Shown piece by piece: positions 55,812 to 64,000 of a stretch of DNA of 64,000 nucleotides (the stretch's first letter is position 1; each line of letters starts with the position of its first letter). Source of the stretch: Globodera rostochiensis (Eukaryota > Nematoda > Chromadorea > Rhabditida > Heteroderidae); contig JAEVLN010000003.1 in assembly GCA_018350325.1 (NCBI GenBank), positions 4,540,745-4,604,744 on the forward strand, given 5' to 3'. The position numbers and the translations under genes were made by a program. The notes below the pieces were generated by a model, which did no database searches, had not been told where the DNA came from, and saw nothing but the letters and a program-made list of their open reading frames with translations.

Positions 55812-58551
55812 ATGGAATTGATGACAATACCCCTGGGCGGTGCCGACAAAGCGTCGAATTTTGGGCCAAATATTTTGCCAAATCAACAACAAAATCACAA
55901 CAACAACTGTATAGTCGAAGGCCCGCAGCTCCAGCTCTCGGTCAGCGAGCTGTTCCAACTTAATCCGTGGATTCTGTCGATGGCACCAAGTAAATAAAAT
56001 TTAGAGAAATTAACAATTTTCATAATTTTTGATAATTTTTTGAATTCCAGAATTCCGTAATTTATTGAATTCCGATTCTGCAATTGTGGGAATTGCAGAA
56101 TTCAACTCGAATTCCGGAATTCCAATTTCGTAATTGTGTGAATTCAATTACGTATTTTTCCCTAGAGTTTTGCATCCGTAATTTTTTGAATGCTGCCAGA
56201 TTCCGATTCCTTAATTTTTTCCAGAATTTCAATTCAGTATTTTTTTCAGAATTCCGATTCCATAATTTTTAAATTCTGGAATCATAATTTTTTGAATTTT
56301 CAGAATTCCAATTTCGTAGTTTTTCCTAGAATTTTATTCCGGAATTCCAATTCCGTATTTTTCTATCGTAGTTTCCAGAATTCTCGATTCCGTAATTTTT
56401 TAATTCTGGAATTTAATATATTTTTTGAATTCTGGTTCCAATTCCGTATCTCTTCCAGAATTCTATTCCGATAATAATTTTTTGAATTCTGGAATTCAAT
56501 TCCGTATTTTTCTATCGTAGTTTCCAGAATTCTCGATTCCGTAATTTTTAATTCTATCCGTATAAATTCTGGAATATTAATCCAAATTTTTTGAAATCCG
56601 GAACCAATTCCGTATTTTTCCAGAATTCTATTCCTTTATTTTTCCAGAATTCTATTCCGTATAAATTCTGGAATACTAACCCATTTTTTTAAATTCCGGA
56701 AATTCCAATTCCGTATTTTTCCAGAATTCTATTCCGTAATTTTTAATTCTGGAATACTAATATAATTTTTTGAAATCCGGAACCAATTCCGTATTTTTCC
56801 AGAATTCTATTCCTTTATTTTTCCAGAATTCTATTCCGTATAAATTCTGGAATACTAATCCATTTTTTTAAATTCCGGAAATTCCAATTCCGTATTTTTC
56901 CAGAATTCTATTCCGTAATTTTTAATTCTGGAATACTAATATAATTTTTTGAAATCCGGAATTCTAATTCTCGATTCCGTAATTTTTAATTCTGGAATCC
57001 TAATCTACAATTTTTGAATTCCAATTCCGTTTGTTTCGATTCCCGTTATTTCCAGAAATCGGATTCTTGATTCCGTTTTCGGTTGTTTCAATTTTTTATG
57101 TTCTTTTCGATCTTCTGCCAAGCCCGGTGAGCCCGCGCAATTTGAATGCCATGGACCGCGTTTACCTCTTCCACGGCCGTCATCATCGTCGGCACACCGC
57201 CGCCAGTGATCATCCCCCAACAAATGCCAACGGGGATTTGTTGGCAACAACAACAAATTCGCCGTTGCCCGGCGAGGCAATCCGCGAATTTGCCGTCACC
57301 GTTATGTTACCGGCTGTGGGAGGGTAAAAATAAAAGCCAAAATTACGCCAAATTGTGCTTAAAAAATAACTTTTCAATCAGATTAAACATAGAATTCCTG
57401 TTAAAATATCTTTTTGGCGTTAAACATTGATACGTAAATTTAAAAAATGTCACTTTTAATAGATCTTTTTTTATAATTTAGTTTTCATAAATGTTTTTAC
57501 ACTATTATATTTTTACGAATAATTTTTAATCAAACTTTTTTTTGTTATTTTATGTTAAATTTAACAATTTTTACGAATAATTTTTTTTATTTTCATTTCG
57601 TTTTTTGTGTTTATTCCCATTAGTCTCAGCTTTTAAACTGTCAATTTCAATAAACAAAAATTTGCCAATTTGGCGCCACACATTTTCCGGCACAATTATG
57701 GCCCATTTTTCCCAAATATTCTTGTACTTGTAGGCTTCAGAAGACCTATAAAATTCAATTAAATCCAAAAAAAAAAATTGGTGGCAACACAAAAATTCCA
57801 AAAACAATGTTCCGTGCCCTATTGAAGCCGAAGTCGGATTTTATGAGTTCCTATAACCAGCCGGGACGACTGCAGCTTGCATATTATTCCTATTTATGGC
57901 GACGTCGTGATAGGTTGGCAGAAAATAATATTAAATATTGTAAAAATTCAAAATTCAGCCTTTAATAATAATAACATAAAATTTAAAAAAATTACACGGG
58001 TGGGGGAGTTCGGGAATTGTTCTGGACAAAAAATCTTGATTTGATCAAAATCGGTAACATTTCCGAAAACCAATGATTCGCTTTGTCTGCAAATTTGTAA
58101 ATATTTATTTTAAATTTTTATGAAAAATTAATTAATAATTACTTTTTATAAAATTAGGTCTTTTATAATTTATTTGATACTTTTTTTTCTTTTCTTACTA
58201 TTATTTTTTTAAAGCATTTTTTCTTATTAATATTTTCATTTTTGTATTGTTATTTTTGACATTTTTCGTCATTTAATGTTAAATAAAGTTTTTTTTGCGC
58301 TATGTTGCAGCCAAAACACCAGCCGCCCTTTCCAATCGATTCACTTCAATTTTTTGTGCCATTTTTTCCCCGTCTGTCCGGGGGGGGGGGGGGGGGCTGG
58401 AATGCCATCCATCCCCCCCCCAGGGGCTAATGCGTGTAAAGCCGAAGGCGCCCAGCCATCGCCCCCTCGGGGGAATTGTGACGAAAATGCCGTCGACCCC
58501 GAAGGGTGCAGCAATATGAATGGAAACACAGAGGTTCCCACGAAGCCATGA
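55812..58551 (+). CDS. Unidentified gene, tentative model
   Basis: An ATG at 55812 opens an exon (MELMTIPLGGADKASNFG, QQQNHNNNC, LSVSELFQLNPWILSMAP) ending at a GTAAAT donor near 55989. A second exon at about 57121-57325 (PVSPRNLNAMDRVYLFHGRH, then SPLPGEAIREFAVTVMLPA) ends at GG|GTAAAA, and in phase with it a stretch from 58312 (QNTSRPFQSIHFNF, a poly-Gly run, then NACKAEGAQPSPPRGN) reaches a stop at 58549. The first and second exons do not share phase, so one exon is missing or these are two genes. A GAATTC-rich satellite (56035-57070) fills the first intron. These exons could also be alternative 5' exons of unc-2 downstream; the stop at 58551 argues against that for the last one. Confidence 0.3.
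56035..57070. repeat. GAATTC-rich tandem array
   Basis: About 1 kb of ~45-55-bp units built from CCAGAATTCTATTCCGTA, TTTTTCCAGAATTC, AATTCTGGAAT and AAATTCCGGAATT. The palindrome GAATTC and half-palindromes of CCGGAATTCCGG occur in alternating orientation. In its middle (56600-56960) a ~180-bp block is repeated twice almost exactly. No coding capacity. Confidence 0.88.
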
Positions 58552-58939
58552 TGAGGGCATATATATTAATTAGTTATCGTTGAAATTTCGGCCCCATTTT
58601 CCAGAATTCTCATTCAAAAAATTTCCAATATTTTTTTAGTAAGTTTTTAATATATTATTTGTTTTTAAAAATAAACAAAATTTAAAAATGTAGACAAATT
58701 TCTTAAAATTTTAAATTAAGTTTGAAACAAATGTCTGCCGCCGATTTTTCTTTTCTTTTTTTGGTTTACCCGGGGCAAATTTGACTGTGTTCAAATGGTA
58801 GTGAACTTTTTTTTGCCAAAATGCAGGAAAAGAATTGGCATTACGCTTTTCAGCACATTCTATGCCCCCTCCCCCCTTTGGTGTCTCTGCCCTGCATTTT
58901 TCTTTTCTCTCCTTCATATTTCGCTGTATCTGTGATCAT

Positions 58940-59335
58940 CTCGTTTATCTGTTCTCTCTCTCTTTCCCCCTTTTTCTCTCTGTCGCTTTCTTTCCTCGGC
59001 ATCTCTCTCTCTCTCTCTCCTCCCTCCCTCGCTCTCTCTCTCTCTCTCCTCCCTCCTCTCTCTCTCTCTGTCCCCCTTTTCTCTCTGTCGCTTTCTTTCC
59101 TCGGCATCTCTCTCTCTCCTCCTTCCCTCGCTCTCTCTCTCTCTTTCTCCTCCCTCCCTCTCTCTCTCTCTCTTTCCCCCTTTTTCTCTCTGTCGCTTTC
59201 TTTCCTCGGCATCTCTCTCTCTCTCTCTTCCTCTCCTCCCTCGCTCTCTCTCTCTCTCTCTCCTCCCTCCCTCTCTCTCTCTCTTTCCCCCTTTTCTCTC
59301 TGTCGCTTTCTTTTCCTCGGCATCTCTCATCACTC
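58940..59335. repeat. CT-rich array with ~105-bp higher-order unit
   Basis: CTCTCTCT runs interrupted four times by the same phrase, TGTCGCTTTCTTTCCTCGGC, starting at 58981, 59086, 59191 and 59301, so spaced 105, 105 and 110 bp. The long Ser/Leu (plus) and Arg/Glu (minus) open frames are products of this composition. Confidence 0.9.
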
Positions 59336-59900
59336 TCGTACTCCTCACTTCTCTGCACACTCTCTCCACTTTGCGCACTCATTCGCTCACACCCTCCAAA
59401 CAATGAAAGTGCCCCCTCTTCCGGGCGCATGTTCTCGCCAGGCACATTTTTCACTTTATCCGCTTCCGGGGCATTTTGCCAACAAAAGGCATTTATTGCT
59501 TTTGCCGCTGGCAAAAATCTCTTTAGGACAAAGTGCCAAAAACAATCGGTACAAAAATTCTCAAAATCTTAGTGTCTTTGCTTTTTTTCTTTAAATCTTT
59601 GTCTGGCTTTTTATTGCCAGATTTTGATTTCTGCAACATTTTTTTAAAAGATTTTAAATTAGTTACATTTATTTGTTTTGTTATTTTCACTAATTATTTT
59701 ACTTTTAAAAGCAAATTTTTTACTTTTTCCCATTTGTATGAATGTGTGCATTAATTTTATTATTAGGTAGATTTTTGTTTGTAATTTATGCCAAAAAAAT
59801 TTAATGTACTGGCAATTTTTGATACGAAAATTAGTGCTTTTTCAATAACTCATTCTTAAAAATTCGTTTATTTGCGTTTTAAGCTATTTTTGCGCCTTTT

Positions 59901-62900
59901 TTGAAAAATTGCGCCATTACCCCCACAACGGCACCAGCGAATGGCGGCACGCACCGTGCGCGTGCCAGCTCGTTAGCCGCCGCCGCCGCCGCCGCCAGTT
60001 GTCAGAGCCCCGTGGGGGGCATTCAGCACGTCGGAAAGCGCGCGTCCGCAAGCAAAATGCACATTGGCATCGATCAGATCGCCAGGTGTTTTGGCGCATA
60101 AAGTTTGGCGCGCGCGAAAAAAAAAGATATAAAAATTAAACATAAAAAAAAGGCTCGGTGAAAAGTTTCTTGCTGTTTGTAAAAGGAACGCAGTCTCGAG
60201 TTTCTCGAAAAATATTCTCAAAATGTTTAAAGAAATTTCTTATTTCCAAAAATGCAAAGATACCTAGGTTACAGCGAAATTAAGCGTTATTATATTTTTT
60301 TAAATTCATTTTTTAGGGGGAAGATTCCAAAAAAATATTTTTGAAAATTTAATTGCTCTAAATAAATATAACCATAAGAATACCTAAATAACATTTTATT
60401 AGAACAAAAAGGTTAATAATTTTATAGGTATTAATTGCCCAATTTTAACAATTTTTTAATTTAAATTTTTGCTTTCTCAATTAGGTTAGCGGCCGAAGAA
60501 GCTCGGAAGGAACAGCAGCGGCAGGCCCAGGAAGGACTCATTGGGCAGCGAAAAACCACCCTCGGGGGCGGTGTCAGGGAAAAGGTGCATTTTTGGTTTT
60601 TTGTTGTAATTTTAGTAACACTTTTTAAATTTGTTTAAATGGGAAAAATTTAAAATTATTATTATTTATTTTAATACCAAATCTGAAATTCTAAAAATGA
60701 AAAAGACATTAATTAATTATTATATTTTTAATAAATTAATTTGTAAACATTTTTTATTAAGCTAATCATAAGCTAATTGAAATATTTTACTTCTAATAAG
60801 AATAAAATATACATTTTTATTATTATTAAAAATTTAATGTTTTTTCAGGGCCCCTCCTCGTTGTTCATATTCAGTGAGGACAATGTGATTCGAAAAAATG
60901 CGTAAAAAATTTTTTTTTTAATTTTTCTTTCTCAAAATTAAAACAAACAATTTTAGCCGTGCTATCATCGAATGGGGCCCATTCGAATTTTTTATTTTAG
61001 TCACAATCATTTTGAATTGTGTGGTGCTTGCGATGGAACAGCATTTGCCAAGGCGGGCAAATTTAATATTTTAATTAATTTAAAGTAAAAAACTGAACTT
61101 TGAAAAGATTGTGTTTAATATTAGCCCCAATAAAATTCCGAAATTTATTTTATTTGATTCTGTTTAATTGTTTAATAATTTTTGTGCTACAAAATTTTTT
61201 TAAAAATAATAATAAAAATTCAGGAATGACAAGAAGCCTTTGTCAGAAAAATTGGTAAACAAATTTTAATTAACAAATTTTTAATAAACATTTTATTTAT
61301 AGGAGAAGACAGAGCCACTTTTCATGGCCATTTTTTGCATTGAATGTATTTTAAAAATCATCGCCTTCGGCTTCATCCTTCACAAAGGCGGGGAGGGGGC
61401 ACCAAATTTTTATTATTTAAATATTTTTTCAAATTAATTTAAATAGTATATTTTCATACAAAATTTTGGAAAAACTTGTATTTTTAAAAGGAAAAATTTA
61501 TTTTATTTTACTTCTTGTTACAGGATCGTATTTGCGCTCCGGTTGGAACATTATGGACTTCATTGTGGTTGTGACCGGGTAAAGATTTTGTTTCCTTTAA
61601 ATTAAAAGTGCCAAAATTAATTCTGTATTTAGAACTCAAAGTTTTTAAAAAAGCAAAACTTTTTATTTTTTATTAGTTAAAACAAACTCCGTATACATCG
61701 ATTTAAAATATTAAATAGAACATTTATACTTTGGCGTCCCCAGCGTTTCTCATTTTATGAATTTTTGGTGTTAAAATAAAATTTATTTTAAATACCCAAC
61801 CTTTGGATTTACTAATTAATTAGAAATTAAATTCCAAAATCTTTTAGCATTTTAAATGCAATTTACCTAAATTTTGTTTCAGAGTCATCTCCATGATGCC
61901 ATTTTCACGCACTGGCCAGGAGGGAGTCGACTTGCGCACACTGCGCGCAGTGCGCGTGCTCCGTCCGCTGAAGCTGGTCAGCGGAATTCCGAGTAAGCTT
62001 TTAATTCTAATTTTAGAAAAATTAAAAATGTTCACTTTTTAGGTCTCCAGGTGGTGCTCAAGTCCATTCTGTGCGCAATGGCGCCCCTCTTGCAAATTGG
62101 ACTGTTGGTGCTGTTCGCAATTGTGATTTTTGCCATCATTGGATTGGTCTGTTTTTAATTATTTTTGATTATTTTAAATTAATTTTAAATTAAATAAGGG
62201 TTTTTGGTTTACTGAAATTATTTAAAAATATTTATAGGAATTTTATTCTGGCATTTTCCACGCAGCCTGCTACAACACGTTTGGCGAAATTGTGAACCTT
62301 TCGGAGAAGCCATTTCCATGGCAATATTTTTAAACATTTATTTTTATTTAATAAAAATTATTTTTTTTATTTTGAACAATTTATAGCTCAAATAAATCGG
62401 CTTCAACTGGTGCCTACAATTGTGATGTGGTAAACACAAACAAAATATTTTAAATAAACAAATTGAATTAAACTATAAATTAAATAGGAAAAATTTAATA
62501 TTATCATATCATATTAGTGTATATTTAATATAACTATTAGAATTTTAACAAAAATGTATCAAAATTAAATTAATTTAGCCGGGTGCCGTCTGCTTGGCCT
62601 ATTGGATTGGGCCCAACTACGGCATCACCTCATTTGACAACATTGCATTTGCCATGATCACCGTGTTCCAATGCATCACCATGGAGGGTTGGACAACAAT
62701 TATGTATTATGTAAGTGAGGAAGGCATCCAACCATCCATGAACCCGCCATAATTACGGGCAAGCCCGGGAAATCCGTAATCGGAGAAGCAATTTCAAAAA
62801 TCATGGGAATATTAGGAATCTACTTATTAATGTTCTTAGGCAGTAAAATTTACAAAAATGCCATCCCAAAAGCGTAATAAAAATGGTTGGTTTTCATATT

Positions 62901-63991
62901 AGAAATATTTAAACATTTTTTAACAAAAACAATTTTTGATCACATTCATTCATTCTTTTGTATTATTATTAAAGAAAAATATTTAAAAATAAATTTGAAT
63001 AATTATTATAATTTATTTCAGACCAACGACTCGCTGGGCAGCACATACAATTGGGCTTATTTTATCCCGCTGATTGTGCTCGGCTCATTTTTCATGCTGA
63101 ATTTGGTGCTCGGAGTGCTTTCTGGTGAATTTGCCAAAGAAAGGTTAGGCGGTGATGATGCTTACGGTTTTATAAAATTTAAATTTTTAATTTAATTTTT
63201 AAAAAACATTTTTTGCTAATTTGCCTTCAGGGAACGCGTGGAGAATCGTCGCGAGTTTTTGAAGTTACGCCGAATGCAGCAAATCAATCGCGAACTGGAA
63301 GGCTATATTGAGTGGATTTTTACGGCAGAGGATGTCATTCTGAATGAGGAAAGGTATAAATAAATATAAACCAAATTCCATCATTAAACCCCGAGGGGTT
63401 GGCATTCCGACGTTTCGGGGTGCTGGGGAATATTTAAAAAACAATATGCATGTCGGCGTATTACTTATTTGAATATTAGCATTATTCGAAAGTAAAATTG
63501 GAATCAAATACGAGGAGTTAGTGTTATTTGAATAAAAAATTATTTTTAAACCCAGTAAAATGCGAATTTTACTAATTTTGAAAATTTTTCTTTTTGTTTC
63601 TATATTTCCTTTGAAAAATAATTTAAATTTTTAATAGAATCGTTTAACTTTTCTTTTATTAAAAAAGGACGACCGATGAAGAGCGTGTGACAATTATGGA
63701 AGGTAAATCATTCTTAGGAAATGCATTCTTACGAAAATGTTTATATTTTTTATGTGGATTTGGATGCTGAAAAAAACACTTTACGAGCCAATCCGCTAAT
63801 ATCCGAATTTGGAATTTTTTGCACAAAAAAATTAATTTGAATTAATAAAAATATATTTAAATTAATTTAGCGCGTCGTCGAGCAAACAAAATGATCCAAA
63901 AGGATGGTGTTAAACAGCACTCAATTGAAACTGAAGAAGAGGAGGACGAGGAGGCGTTGGACGACGAAGACCCTGAAGCCGTTGAAAATAT
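59901..63991 (+). CDS. unc-2: CaV2 voltage-gated calcium channel alpha-1 subunit, N-terminal part
   Basis: In-phase exons: up to 60085, then 60485-60584, 60849-60901, 60957-61052, 61224-61254, 61303-61387, 61524-61578, 61883-61992, 62043-62146, 62238-62320, 62387-62429, 62579-62710, 63022-63143, 63231-63353, 63668-63702 and 63871-63991. They encode the cytosolic N-terminus (poly-Ala, then [18 protein letters not shown]), [16 protein letters not shown], all six helices of domain I with S4 [19 protein letters not shown], the pore loop [15 protein letters not shown] with the selectivity Glu, S6, and the beta-subunit binding AID motif [14 protein letters not shown]. An acidic linker follows ([19 protein letters not shown]). 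The order and sequence match nematode UNC-2, which drives presynaptic calcium entry. The gene continues past the window; the last exon ends at AT|GTAAAA. Three introns use GC donors (61053, 61388, 62321), each confirmed by homology of the joined protein. The translation start upstream of 59928 is not certain. Confidence 0.95.
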
Positions 63992-64000
63992 GTAAAAAGC

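Noticed and set aside
58821..59594. Long plus-strand (257 and 245 codons) and minus-strand (157-189 codons) frames
   Set aside because: They are produced by the CT-rich array, which lacks stops in several frames at once.
1..64000. Spliced-leader RNA gene or rRNA/true tRNA genes
   Set aside because: I looked for the SL1-type leader and for complete cloverleaf genes by eye and saw none.

Overview
The window reads as nuclear DNA of a nematode, most likely a tylenchid plant parasite of the cyst-nematode group (Heterodera/Globodera). Genes are split by many short AT-rich introns, exons are GC-richer than introns, there are no bacterial-style operons, and several genes are clear nematode orthologues. 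The cyst-nematode assignment rests mainly on one gene (6537-8530). I recognise its conserved core and its C-terminal tail from memory as belonging to a very large Heterodera/Globodera-type family. A high share of GC-AG introns agrees with this.

Layout. 0-5 kb is a transposon nest: a foldback repeat, a multi-exon Mutator-like (MULE) transposase gene on the minus strand with a pogo-like non-autonomous element in one intron, a hAT-like mini-element across its 5' end, and a gutted pogo/CENP-B-type transposase on the plus strand. 6.5-8.5 kb holds a complete five-exon gene of the expanded F-box-like family. 9-10 kb carries a second foldback copy with a hAT-like element nested inside it. At 11.7-12.35 kb (minus) and 16.0-16.9 kb (plus) sit two paralogous two-exon genes for small single-span membrane proteins. 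17.7-21.6 kb is mostly repeat, including a poly-C minisatellite and a ~90/180-bp satellite. 22.3-25.9 kb holds exons of a gene I cannot name. 26-30.7 kb is repeat-rich and gene-poor.

30.8-42.1 kb is a nearly complete NPC1/NCR sterol transporter gene (plus strand). 43.1-48.1 kb is a four-segment gelsolin-like gene (gsnl-1 type, minus), convergent with NPC1. 48.8-58.6 kb contains several plus-strand gene fragments without recognisable homologues, plus a GAATTC-rich satellite. 59.9 kb to the window end is the 5' part of unc-2, the CaV2 calcium channel alpha-1 subunit: N-terminus, domain I and the start of the I-II linker, running off the end.

The genes do not form one pathway. NPC1 (sterol handling, essential in sterol-auxotrophic nematodes), gelsolin (actin severing) and UNC-2 (presynaptic calcium entry) are ordinary conserved neighbours. 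The striking part is the repeat landscape: many 50-250-bp elements with hAT-like 8-bp target duplications, whose interiors are little more than iterations of the word found at their own ends. Each copy or family uses a different word. They sit in introns of almost every gene here and in one case within 8 bp of a splice donor.
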